From: Bdellovibrio bacteriovorus
Lineage (GTDB): Bacteria > Bdellovibrionota > Bdellovibrionia > Bdellovibrionales > Bdellovibrionaceae
NCBI RefSeq assembly: GCF_002208115.1
Contig: NZ_CP020946.1
Span: forward strand, 2,108,001-2,172,000
Direction: 5' to 3'
DNA: 64,000 nucleotides
Shown here: piece by piece, positions 8,460 to 16,221 of the stretch
Layout: each line of letters begins with the position of its first letter
How positions within the stretch are numbered: position 1 is the stretch's first letter
The notes under the pieces: model-generated
Database searches by the model: none
What the model was told of the DNA's origin: nothing
The model's input: the letters and a program-made list of their open reading frames with translations, nothing else
Translations under genes and position numbers: made by a program

Positions 8460-9101
8460 ATGAAACACCTTATCGCAGCCCTTGCGACTGTTCTTTTGTC
8501 TGTAAACTCCATGGCGGCCCTGCTGACTCCGGAAGGAACCGGCGAAAAAGTGGAAAAAGTAACCCTGTCCACTTCCGCCACCGCCAATGTGGAATCTGAA
8601 TCCCTGAAGCTGACTTCCGTGGGTGCCGGCCTTCGCGCAAAAAAAGTGGTCTTTGTGAATGTGAAAGTATACGTGGGACAGCTTTTCGTAAGCTCCCCTG
8701 AAACTTTCAAAAAAACCGATGCCGAGGCTTTGACATCCCTGAAGGATCAGCAGGCCGTTGCGATCCAAATGCACTTCCTGCGCAGTGTGGATGCAGACAA
8801 CGTGCAAAAGTCCTTCAAAGAAGCTTTGAAAGCCAATGGCGTCAGCTCTGATGAAGCGTCTGTAAAACAATTCCTGGATTCTGTTTCCAAAGGCGGCGAA
8901 GCCAAGGAAGGCAAGGCACTGACTGTACTGGGTGCCAAACTGAAAGACGGCACTGAGGCTGTTCTTTACGAAACAACTTCCGGCAACGTGTCTGAAATCA
9001 AAGGCCCGGCGGGATTCATCGAAAAGATCTTCTCCATCTGGCTGGGCAAACCATCTGACGATGGCGTGGCCTCTTTGAAAAAATCCATCCTTAAAAAGTA
9101 A
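8460..9101 (+). CDS. Secreted chalcone-isomerase-like protein
   Basis: It encodes 213 residues from ATG 8460 (AAAGGACC upstream), with a signal peptide ending near SMAA. Residues about 35-200 fit the chalcone-isomerase-like fold found in secreted bacterial proteins (Chalcone_3). The supporting features are GLRAKKVVFVNVKVYVGQLF, a long helix with AIQMHFLRSVDADNVQKSF, and the closing KGPAGFIEKIFSIWLGKPSD. Bacterial members have no known catalytic activity; fatty-acid binding is known for plant relatives. It starts 110 bp from the divergent HD-GYP-like gene. Confidence 0.8.
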   Translation: MKHLIAALATVLLSVNSMAALLTPEGTGEKVEKVTLSTSATANVESESLKLTSVGAGLRAKKVVFVNVKVYVGQLFVSSPETFKKTDAEALTSLKDQQAVAIQMHFLRSVDADNVQKSFKEALKANGVSSDEASVKQFLDSVSKGGEAKEGKALTVLGAKLKDGTEAVLYETTSGNVSEIKGPAGFIEKIFSIWLGKPSDDGVASLKKSILKK

Positions 9102-9126
9102 ATAGTCTTTCTAAAAAAGAATTGAA

Positions 9127-9157
9127 ACTGCCTCTCTCTGGAGTCTCTGGAGGCAGT
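9127..9157. other. Perfect 8-bp hairpin downstream of the chalcone-isomerase-like gene
   Basis: ACTGCCTC (9127-9134) pairs with GAGGCAGT (9150-9157) across a 15-base loop. It lies 25 bp after the stop codon, but no T-run follows on either strand, so it may be an mRNA 3' stabiliser or a weak terminator. Confidence 0.4.
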
Positions 9158-9265
9158 AACCTGCTTCCCTTCCCCCCCCCAATTTGTATTTTGGAACATT
9201 TGCAACTTTTCATCCGCGCCTCCTCACGGACAGTGAGATAATCTCTTCTATTCAAGAGGTGCCAA

Positions 9266-9877
9266 ATGAAGGTCTTTATGTTCGCGGCGTCTTTGCGCCA
9301 GGGCTCGTACAACAAAAAACTTATTCGCGTGGCCGCCGAGATGGTTCAGGATCTGCCTTTTTGTGAAGTGGACCTTTGTGAATTCAATGAGTTCCCTTTA
9401 CCCATGTACGATGCAGACCTTGAATCCTCCAAAGGTGTCCCTCAAGGCGCCAAAGAGCTGGGAAAGAAGTTCAGCGAAGCTGACGCCATTATCATTTCAA
9501 GCCCCGAGTACAATGGCAGCATTCCGGGCACCTTTAAAAACGCCATCGACTGGCTGTCGCGATTAAAACCTGTGCCCCTCGAAAAAAAGCACATTCTGCT
9601 GCTGGGGGCATCCCCGGGTGCCTTGGCGGCCGTGCGCGGCAACCTGCACGCCCGAGTGCCATTGCATGTGCTCAAGTCCTATGTTTATCCCGAATACTTT
9701 GGAGTGGCGAAAGCCGACGAGGCCTTTGATAAAGAGGGGAAGTTAAAAGATGAAAAGCAGATTGAAAAGCTACGGACTATGATTGCGGACTTTATCCACT
9801 TTGCCGCAAGGAAAGAAACTCCCTTTGAAAAGCTCACCGAGTTTGTGGATGAAAAAATCCACGAACAACACAACTAA
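9266..9877 (+). CDS. NAD(P)H-dependent FMN reductase-family protein
   Basis: The 203-residue protein has a flavodoxin-like fold. The N-terminal KVFMFAASLRQGSYNKKL binds FMN phosphate, and the SSPEYNGSIPGTFKNAIDWL motif is diagnostic of the NADPH-dependent FMN reductase/azoreductase family. These enzymes reduce flavins, quinones or azo compounds. The start follows an AAGAGGTGCCAA ribosome site. The length is slightly above the usual 180-190 residues owing to a charged C-terminal tail. It is cytoplasmic, as no signal peptide is seen. It stands alone between two gaps and ends in a good terminator. Confidence 0.9.
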   Translation: MKVFMFAASLRQGSYNKKLIRVAAEMVQDLPFCEVDLCEFNEFPLPMYDADLESSKGVPQGAKELGKKFSEADAIIISSPEYNGSIPGTFKNAIDWLSRLKPVPLEKKHILLLGASPGALAAVRGNLHARVPLHVLKSYVYPEYFGVAKADEAFDKEGKLKDEKQIEKLRTMIADFIHFAARKETPFEKLTEFVDEKIHEQHN

Positions 9878-9914
9878 AACTCTGACAGCAGGTGCGGCTG
9901 TATCGCACCAACCG

Positions 9915-9942
9915 AAAGGGATGATCACCTCATCCCTTTTTA
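9915..9942 (+). terminator. Rho-independent terminator after the FMN reductase gene
   Basis: A perfect 10-bp stem (AAAGGGATGA at 9915-9924 with TCATCCCTTT at 9930-9939) has a 5-base loop and runs straight into T residues on the plus strand. Confidence 0.85.
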
Positions 9943-9959
9943 ATTCAACTCCACAAAAA

Positions 9960-10724
9960 CTACTGACAGATAAAGATGCGCGGAGCGGTTCTCAACTGAC
10001 CATCAGCCAAAGAAGCCGTGATCGGAGTTGAGGGAACAAACTCCCTGGTATTTCCTGGCGCCCTATGCTTCCACAAACCAAACAGAACCTCGCCCTTTTC
10101 ACAGTTGGCTTCGCTGGAAGGCCATTCCCCAGCTACGACCACATAGTTATAAAGTTTGGAGTGACCATCATCATTGTTTTCAGTTCCGGCAGGCAGAATA
10201 ACATGGGGGAAGCGAACACCCTCAGAGCCGCCACGCGCTTCAAATTTCAAATCATCAAAGATGGCCTGGCCGTATTCGCTGTACTCATCAGCCAGACCAC
10301 TTTGGTCATTCAGAGCACGGAAGTAGTTTAAATCATAGCGCATCCCCAGCGGATACTGCTTGATGAAAGAAATCGGACTGGAGGCGCCCGTGGTGGTCGG
10401 AAAAATCCCCTTGGTGCAAACATAATAGGAAAAAGTCAGAGCGTCGACCGTCACATCCTTGATCAAAGGAAATGCAAAGGTTCTAACCCCATCTCCGCCG
10501 AATTTATTTCCATACAAAGAGAACAAAGTGACGTTACTCATTAATTCAATGACGTGACCATCCGCCTTGGCCCACTTCTCAGAATTGGGCTGCACGGTGG
10601 ACACGAAGGCTTTCACTTCCCCCAGATCACACTCATTGCGAAACACATCACTCCAGGCAAAAGAAACAGAAGACACCAGTTGCAAAAGAAGAAGTCCAGA
10701 GACAGTCAGAAATTTTGTTTTCAT
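9960..10724 (-). CDS. Secreted protein with a phage tail-collar-like domain
   Basis: It encodes 254 residues from ATG 10722-10724, which begins a signal peptide ending near SFA-WS. Residues about 34-92 match the phage tail collar / microcystin-dependent-protein pattern: a GEVKAF start, a W-x-x-x-D-G segment (KWAKADGHVIEL), then TLFSLYGNKFGGDGVRTFAFP, close to the family's LFSLLGTTYGGDGRTTFALP. The C-terminal half is unrecognised and has Cys residues that may form disulphides. Unlike phage collar proteins it carries a cleavable signal peptide, so it is exported through Sec. A role in a surface fibre or appendage is possible. Confidence 0.7.
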   Translation of the reverse strand: MKTKFLTVSGLLLLQLVSSVSFAWSDVFRNECDLGEVKAFVSTVQPNSEKWAKADGHVIELMSNVTLFSLYGNKFGGDGVRTFAFPLIKDVTVDALTFSYYVCTKGIFPTTTGASSPISFIKQYPLGMRYDLNYFRALNDQSGLADEYSEYGQAIFDDLKFEARGGSEGVRFPHVILPAGTENNDDGHSKLYNYVVVAGEWPSSEANCEKGEVLFGLWKHRAPGNTREFVPSTPITASLADGQLRTAPRIFICQ

Positions 10725-10890
10725 AAACACACCTTTGTGATGATTGGTATTGTCTAACTGAATTGCACAGCCGGTGCCAGTCAAATTACGGTCTCAAAAC
10801 CATCACAATCCTTCTGAAGGCCCTGCTGCCGATTTCCCGACAGCCCCTTCTGCCGCCATTCCCGCACCTGCCGAAACCCCGGCATAAAAT

Positions 10891-10919
10891 AAAAAAGGAG
10901 TGGTCTTCGCCACTCCTTT
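10891..10919 (-). terminator. Rho-independent terminator of the SMR gene
   Basis: AAAGGAGTGG (10894-10903) pairs perfectly with CCACTCCTTT (10910-10919) around a 6-base loop. Read on the minus strand, the stem ends in a T6 run, 30 bp after the SMR transporter stop. Confidence 0.85.
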
Positions 10920-10950
10920 GCATTTTTTAGAATGTAATTGCTGAAAAAAC

Positions 10951-11388
10951 CTAACCCGCGTTGCGCGGAGCTGCCGAGGCAACGGGCGCTGCTGGCACCG
11001 GCACAACCACGGCCGACGGAATCGGCTCAATGTGTGTGGCTTCAACCTTGGCTACTTGCTCTTCGGTTTTTTTGCCTTCACCCAGGTTCAAAATAACGAC
11101 ACCAGCAATGATCAATGTTGTCGCCACCACTTTCTGCAGAGGCAAAGGCTCATTGAAAATAACCAGTCCCAGGAATGCCATCAAGGCTGTTCCCACTCCC
11201 GCCCAGATCGCGTACACGTTACTGACCGGAAGATATTTAAGCGCCACAGTGAGGCTTATAAAGCAGATTCCATGACATGCTACTGTGAGCACGGATGGGA
11301 GCACCTTTGTAAACCCCTCTGAGTACTTCATCGTGATCGTACCGAAAACCTCGAATATAATTGCTGCTGCAAGATACACGTATGCCAT
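10951..11388 (-). CDS. Small multidrug resistance (SMR/EmrE-type) transporter with a Pro/Ala-rich tail
   Basis: The 145-residue protein has four membrane helices in residues 1-105. The essential membrane Glu is present (E13 in YLAAAIIFEVFGTITMKYSEGF), as are the GAGTAL-like YAIWAGVGTALMAFLGLVIF and a fourth helix with ATTLIIAGVVILNLG. EmrE-type proteins export cationic drugs, and Gdx-type proteins export guanidinium. The pattern here is nearer the EmrE/QacE side, but that is a judgement by eye. A tail of about 38 residues rich in Pro, Ala and Val (VVVPVPAAPVASAAP) extends beyond the usual 105-110 residues. Confidence 0.9.
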   Translation of the reverse strand: MAYVYLAAAIIFEVFGTITMKYSEGFTKVLPSVLTVACHGICFISLTVALKYLPVSNVYAIWAGVGTALMAFLGLVIFNEPLPLQKVVATTLIIAGVVILNLGEGKKTEEQVAKVEATHIEPIPSAVVVPVPAAPVASAAPRNAG

Positions 11389-11445
11389 AAGACACCCTGT
11401 CGCATCTCGACCCTTTCTATCGTATTAAATTGTGTTTACCCCGTG

Positions 11446-11476
11446 TCTCGGATGAACCTCCGAGAGATCTTTTTTT
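11446..11476 (+). terminator. Orphan intrinsic terminator
   Basis: TCTCGGA (11446-11452) pairs with TCCGAGA (11459-11465), followed by GATC and a T7 run on the plus strand. No plus-strand gene lies upstream, since the SMR gene is on the other strand. Confidence 0.6.
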
Positions 11477-11936
11477 GAACCAGTCGACAAAAAAGACTTA
11501 AAAAGCGAACAGGAGAAAGCTCCTGTATTTGATATAACTAGAATACCACAGCCCTTTAAAAAAAGCTCTCATGACTCGACTCCAATGAGATTATGCAGTC
11601 ATTTCATGGATTTAGTGGTGAGACACAGCGAATATTTTTAGTCCAAATTTTGTTTGATTACACATTTCTGTGTTTATAGAAATTCCCCTTTTGAAACAAA
11701 AAAGGACCTCCAAAGGGCAAGTTCAACGTCTCTGAATGATGTGAAAATGAAAGAAAAGATCCGAGCCGCTTCGCCAGCGGTCGCACTCGCCAACCCTGGT
11801 AAGCACCTTCACCAGTAAACTTTTGCATCTGATTGAGGCGATAAAGAGATTCAAGGGGCCATTGAAATGCCAGGAAGGCATTTCGAAGGGAAGTCCACGA
11901 AGTGGGTTTGCAGCAATCCACTTCCAGATTTTAGAC

Positions 11937-11970
11937 ACAAAAAAACCCGGATTACTTTCGTAACCCGGGT
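11937..11970 (-). terminator. Orphan 12-bp hairpin with GAAA loop and T-run
   Basis: On the minus strand a 12-bp stem (AACCCGGGTTAC with GTAATCCGGGTT, one G-U pair) is capped by a GAAA tetraloop and followed by T7. It has ideal terminator form, yet no minus-strand gene lies upstream within 450 bp. It begins only about 25 bp after a TTGACA box, so it could instead be a 5' leader structure. Confidence 0.6.
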
Positions 11971-12168
11971 TCAAGTAAAATAGAGCTGGCGTCTTGTCAA
12001 CACCCTCTCAAACATTTTTTCGAAAATTTTCAAAAGAACTTTTTCGAAAAAATATTTGATCCTCAATCAACGTTCAAACGCGCCAAAAATAATTGAATTC
12101 AAATCAACTACTTAAGAACCCTGTCTGTGTTTGGAATCAAACATAACGTCGGTGAGGTCCTGATTTAT

Positions 12169-12202
12169 AGGCCTATTGCCCTTTACTGGCAAGGCCTTTT
12201 TT
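12169..12202 (+). terminator. Orphan intrinsic terminator
   Basis: AGGCC and TTGCC (12169-12180, separated by TA) pair with GGCAA and GGCCT (12188-12197), and a T6 run follows on the plus strand. There is no plus-strand gene upstream. Confidence 0.6.
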
Positions 12203-12377
12203 AAATAAATAAAAGTGTAGAAAAATGTAGAAAAATAGGGCAAAAATTGCGCTTTATGCCGCCTTAATGGGCACAAACCGGCTCCGCAGCGCTTCATGCC
12301 TGAAAAAGAGGAGCCCATTTATAGCGCATTTCAGAGGAAATCTCTGGATATCATCGCCTTTGGCACCCTCCAAAAAC

Positions 12378-12411
12378 GAAAAAAGCCCCTTCTATATAAG
12401 AAAGGGCCTTT
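12378..12411 (-). terminator. Rho-independent terminator of the 56-residue gene
   Basis: On the minus strand AAAGGCCCTTTCT pairs with AGAAGGGGCTTT (one mismatch, one bulge) and is followed by T6. It lies 12 bp after the stop of the small gene. Confidence 0.75.
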
Positions 12412-12423
12412 AAAAGCGCTCTT

Positions 12424-12594
12424 CTAAGTACGGCGGGACTTCTTATTGTCGTTCATGTGTTCAATCTTATCCCCCAGATCATGAATGGCCTGACCGGTTT
12501 TAGGGGCTTTTTCAGAGATCTTCTGACCGACCTTCTCAATTTTGTCCCCCACCTTATGGGAGAGGCTTTCTTTTTCACCCTGTTTTGAAGCCAT
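12424..12594 (-). CDS. Small charged helical protein, 56 residues
   Basis: This short frame has an ideal AGGAGG site 5 bases upstream of its ATG (12592-12594) and its own terminator, so I consider it a real gene. The protein is highly charged and contains a seven-residue-like repeat (VGDKIEK, VGQKISE, LGDKIEH), which suggests an amphipathic helix. It has no signal peptide or membrane segment. I do not recognise a family. Small abundant charged proteins of this kind are often stress-related, but no function is claimed. Confidence 0.8.
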   Translation of the reverse strand: MASKQGEKESLSHKVGDKIEKVGQKISEKAPKTGQAIHDLGDKIEHMNDNKKSRRT

Positions 12595-12726
12595 AAAGAA
12601 CCTCCTGGTTCGTTTTCTTTATTCTATTACTTAAAGAGACGGCTTCAGAAAGAATCCACCAACAGTGCCAGCTTACATTCAACAATCCATCACCTTGGTT
12701 TGGCGCCGATGAATTTAGACATAAAA

Positions 12727-12752
12727 AAAGCCGCCCCTAAGGACGGCTTCAT
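12727..12752 (-). terminator. Rho-independent terminator of the RND pump gene
   Basis: On the minus strand AAGCCGTCC pairs with GGGCGGCTT around a short loop (one mismatch) and runs into T7, starting right after the RND stop codon. Confidence 0.85.
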
Positions 12753-12755
12753 TGT

Positions 12756-15700
12756 TTAGATCACTGTCTCATCATGTCCGAAGACTTTGCGATACTTCGC
12801 CATGAACCAGTTCTGGAATCTATCGACATACAGATGCACGGCGGGAATCACATACAAAGTCAGCAAAGTGGAACTGATCGTCCCGCCAATGACGACAATC
12901 CCCAGGCTTGTGCGGGATTTTGAAGCTTCATTCAACCCGATCGCGACTGGCACCATACCCGCAATCAATGCAAGACTGGTCATGATGATCGGACGAAGGC
13001 GGGTTTCCCCGGCTTTCAGCAACGCCTCCGTCGGAGAAGTGCCTTGCTTTTGTTGTTCCGCCGCTGAATCAATCAACAAGATCGAGTTCTTGGTTGCAAG
13101 ACCCATCAACATCACACACCCGATCATCGAAAACAGATCGAAACTGGAGCGTGTGATAAATAACGACAAGAAAGCCCCGCAGGCTGCCAGTGGAATCACC
13201 GACATGATCGTCACCGGAGTGATGAAAGAGCCATACAAGCTTGCCAGCACCAGATAGATGAACATAACCCCCAAGCCCAGCGACACCAGAATGTTGGTCA
13301 TTAGTTCGGCGAAACGTTCCGCCTCGCCCACGAAGCTGAAGGTCACCCCTGGTGGCGGCTTGAGCTCTGTCTTGGACAGACTGTTGATTTCCGCAATCAC
13401 CCCACCAAGGCCTTTGCCACCCGGAGTGATATCCGCAGAAAGCTGGATGTAACGGTTGCGGTTTTCACGCAGGATCACAGACGGCCCCTGAGCCTCTTTC
13501 AAATGAGCCACGTTGGCCAGAGGCACCAATCGCTGGCTTAAGTTCGGAACCTTCAGACTGGGGTACTGCTCCCGCAAATCGCGCTGATCCGGCTGCAGGC
13601 GCACGCGCACATCATAGTTCACGCCATTTTCACGATAGATGGCCGGTGTCTGACCTTCGATCAAAGTACGGAGCTCCATTCCCACACCCACCAGGGACAC
13701 TCCGGAGGCCTGGGCATTTTCACGCTTTAGCTGCACCTGAAATTCAGGCTTGCCCGCACGGTAACTTGTATCCGGCTGGGACAGACCGGGTTCGGCCTTC
13801 AGCTTGGCCAGCACTTTTTCCGAATACTGAATCAGATCGTTCATGTTCTGACCCACGATATTTAAGTTGAACTGACGGCTGTTCTGCTGTCCCGGGTTGT
13901 CCGTCACGATGATGTTGTATTTTTCAAGGCCCTTATAGGCTTCACGCAAAGCCGCTTTGGTCTGTGTGGTGTTCAGGCTGCGCTTTTTAGACGGCACAAG
14001 ACGGATATACAGGCTTCCTTTGTGAGGTTCGCCATTACCCGTACCCACGAAGGTCAGAATATCCTCAATCTCAGGGAACTTGCGGGTGCGATTTTCGATC
14101 TCTTTGGCGATCACATCAGTGCCATCAAGACTGGCTCCCGGAGAAAGCTCAAACTGCACATAGAATTCACCATTGTCCTGCGCGGGCAGGAATGTGAAGG
14201 GCACACGCGTGGCGATAAAGAGCGAGAACACGAAGATTCCCACCGAAGCCAGGATGGTTTTTGCTGGATGTGCCAGGGCCCAGCCAAGGGTTTTTACGTA
14301 CCACTGTTCCAGACGGGTCTGGAAGCGGTCAAAGGCCTTAAGAGCTCTTTGATTCCAGATGCCGAACCGCGAGGTTGGGGGTTTGTGAGAATGCTCCCCT
14401 GCAACATACGCTGACAGAGTCGGCGCCACAAAAAGCCCGTCAAACAAACTGACAATCATGGCAAAGCAGATCGTCAGGCCAAACTGCTTGAAGAACTGCC
14501 CCACGATCCCCTGCAGATTTCCGATCGGACCGAACACCGCTAGAATGGTCAAAGTCGTGGCCACAACTGCAAGTGTCACTTCGTTGGTGCCAACCACTGC
14601 GGCCTTTTTCGGTGACATGCCGATTTCAAGTTTGCGGAAAATATTTTCCCGCACCACGATGGCATCATCCACCAGAAGACCCACGACCAAACTCATTGCC
14701 AGCAGACTCATGATATTGATGGAGAATCCAAAGATACCCATCATGATACACGCCCCTAACAAAGAATTGGGCAACGCAAACCCCGTAATAAGCGTGGATT
14801 TCATACTGCCCAGGAAGAAGTAGACCACAAGAATGGTCAGTATCACCCCGAAGATAATGGATTCATATACGTCATAGACGTTGGCGCGGATCTTGTTGCT
14901 GGTATCCTGGACGATCTTCATCCGGGCGTCCACACCCTGGGCTTTGAAGTCCTCGTTGATCTTGGCCACTTTTCTGGCGATGTCGTCGGCGACTTTGACC
15001 GAGTTGGCTCCGGACTGGCGATAGATGCTAAAATTAATAGCCTTTTTCCCATTCAGACGACTGCGCGAACTTTCGTCCTGCAAGGTGTCTTCAATCTTCG
15101 CCACCGTGCCAATGGTGATCGGGTGATATACGTCCGCCAGACGAAGCACTGTAGAGCCGATTTCATGCACGGACTGATACTGCCCCAGAGTACGGAATGA
15201 AAACTGAGTCTCACCGACGTCGATTTTACCGGCAGGAATATTTCGTCCCCCACTGCGCAGGGCTTCGGCCACCGTGCTTGCAGAAATGTCCGTGCCGTTC
15301 AGGCGGTCCCGATTCAGGCTGACATGAATTTCACGCTTGCGCCCGCCGAGGATCTCAACCTGCCCGACCTGATAAACCTGTTCAAACTGGGGGGAAATGA
15401 TTTCCTTGGCCAGATCGTAAAGCTTCCCGTCCTCCATATCAGCCTGCAGGGAAATGTACATGATGGGTGCATCCGAGGGACCGACCTTTCGGATAACAGG
15501 CTCATCCACATCCTCTGGCAGTTCGCGCATGGAGTTTTGCACTTTGGCGCGGACTTCCTGCTCAGCAAAGTTCAGGTTCGTCTTTAAAGAGAACTCGATA
15601 CTGAGAATACTGACCCCCTCCATATTCTGGGAAGAGACCTTCTGAACCCCGGAGATGGTGGAAACCTGATCTTCCAGCACTTTGGTGATTTCAGTTTCAA

Positions 15701-15875
15701 CTTCCTGAGGACCGGCACCGGCATACGAAGTCACAACCACGACTGTGGGAAGCGTGACATCGGGATACAGATCGATGGGAAGATTTTTTAAAGAGATGCC
15801 TCCGAGAGTCAGCATAAGGATGACAAGAGACATGATAAGAACCGGTTGGCGTACTGATAGTAAAGCTGGTGACAT
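12756..15875 (-). CDS. RND-family (AcrB/HAE1-type) inner-membrane efflux transporter
   Basis: The 1039-residue protein has the full RND layout. There is one N-terminal helix with the LPIDLYPDVTLPTVVVVTSY start, a periplasmic porter domain (about 35-335), helices 2-6 with LLVDDAIVVRENI (the two membrane Asp residues needed for proton transfer), a second porter domain, and helices 8-12. Such pumps drive efflux of drugs, solvents, or in some clades lipids, using the proton gradient, with a periplasmic adaptor and an outer-membrane TolC partner. Neither partner is adjacent, which is unusual. The length is typical (1020-1050). The start region shows no strong ribosome site. Confidence 0.95.
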   Translation of the reverse strand: MSPALLSVRQPVLIMSLVILMLTLGGISLKNLPIDLYPDVTLPTVVVVTSYAGAGPQEVETEITKVLEDQVSTISGVQKVSSQNMEGVSILSIEFSLKTNLNFAEQEVRAKVQNSMRELPEDVDEPVIRKVGPSDAPIMYISLQADMEDGKLYDLAKEIISPQFEQVYQVGQVEILGGRKREIHVSLNRDRLNGTDISASTVAEALRSGGRNIPAGKIDVGETQFSFRTLGQYQSVHEIGSTVLRLADVYHPITIGTVAKIEDTLQDESSRSRLNGKKAINFSIYRQSGANSVKVADDIARKVAKINEDFKAQGVDARMKIVQDTSNKIRANVYDVYESIIFGVILTILVVYFFLGSMKSTLITGFALPNSLLGACIMMGIFGFSINIMSLLAMSLVVGLLVDDAIVVRENIFRKLEIGMSPKKAAVVGTNEVTLAVVATTLTILAVFGPIGNLQGIVGQFFKQFGLTICFAMIVSLFDGLFVAPTLSAYVAGEHSHKPPTSRFGIWNQRALKAFDRFQTRLEQWYVKTLGWALAHPAKTILASVGIFVFSLFIATRVPFTFLPAQDNGEFYVQFELSPGASLDGTDVIAKEIENRTRKFPEIEDILTFVGTGNGEPHKGSLYIRLVPSKKRSLNTTQTKAALREAYKGLEKYNIIVTDNPGQQNSRQFNLNIVGQNMNDLIQYSEKVLAKLKAEPGLSQPDTSYRAGKPEFQVQLKRENAQASGVSLVGVGMELRTLIEGQTPAIYRENGVNYDVRVRLQPDQRDLREQYPSLKVPNLSQRLVPLANVAHLKEAQGPSVILRENRNRYIQLSADITPGGKGLGGVIAEINSLSKTELKPPPGVTFSFVGEAERFAELMTNILVSLGLGVMFIYLVLASLYGSFITPVTIMSVIPLAACGAFLSLFITRSSFDLFSMIGCVMLMGLATKNSILLIDSAAEQQKQGTSPTEALLKAGETRLRPIIMTSLALIAGMVPVAIGLNEASKSRTSLGIVVIGGTISSTLLTLYVIPAVHLYVDRFQNWFMAKYRKVFGHDETVI

Positions 15876-16065
15876 AGTGGCGGGAAATTAGCAGCTAGGC
15901 TGAAACCGGACAACTGAAGAGATATTCGAGGGGCGAAGGAGTCTTTTCGTGGGGATCTTTATACGATACTATGACCTTTTTATGAGCCATTTAGTGGCAT
16001 TTTGGATCATTTTTTGATACCCTCAGGATGATGATTGCGACTCCGAACCAAATGCTGCAATCTGG

Positions 16066-16093
16066 TTTCAGAAAGCAATGGGGCTTTCTGAAA
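16066..16093 (+). promoter_or_regulatory. Perfect 11-bp leader hairpin ahead of the regulator gene
   Basis: TTTCAGAAAGC (16066-16076) pairs exactly with GCTTTCTGAAA (16083-16093) around the loop AATGGG. It ends 14 bases before the ATG of a 35-codon frame and right next to its AAGGCAGG ribosome site, so it could control translation. Confidence 0.5.
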
Positions 16094-16107
16094 AAGGCAG
16101 GTATCAA

Positions 16108-16215
16108 ATGAAAAAAATCTTTTATGTGATGTGTGCACTGCTTGGTTTTGACAGTCTGGATGTGGATTGCAGTCACATTTTGGAGCGCGAGTTCCGCAGA
16201 AACTTTAAAAGGTAG
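16108..16215 (+). CDS. Possible 35-residue leader peptide
   Basis: A short frame, ATG 16108 to TAG 16215, lies just before the HTH regulator. It has a ribosome-site-like AAGGCAGG upstream and a short hydrophobic start (KKIFYVMCALLGF) followed by a basic end (REFRRNFKR). Its stop is 6 bp before the regulator ATG and overlaps the regulator's ribosome site (AAAAGGTAGGATCTG), which is typical of coupled leader peptides. I recognise no homologue, so it may equally be chance. Confidence 0.35.
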   Translation: MKKIFYVMCALLGFDSLDVDCSHILEREFRRNFKR

Positions 16216-16221
16216 GATCTG

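Larger units (their letters stand above)
11389..12423. other. About 1 kb without a supportable protein gene; orphan terminators and hairpins
   Basis: I see no credible coding frame between the SMR gene and the 56-residue gene. The stretch holds three terminator-like hairpins not tied to any gene (11446-11476 plus, 11937-11970 minus, 12169-12202 plus) and one that is tied (12378-12411 minus). A richly folded segment at 11760-11925 contains an 8-bp hairpin (11864-11884), CCGCT/AGCGG (11766-11780) and AAGTGG/CCACTT (11900-11923). AT-rich tracts with two TTTTCGAAAA palindromes lie near 12020-12050, and a perfect TTGACA sits on the minus strand at 11995-12000. Unannotated small RNAs are the best guess. 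Confidence 0.5.

Noticed and set aside
11658-12318. Frames of 68-87 codons in the gap after the SMR gene
   Set aside because: They have no ribosome site and no family pattern, and they cross strong hairpins and a terminator. A noncoding RNA explains the structure better.
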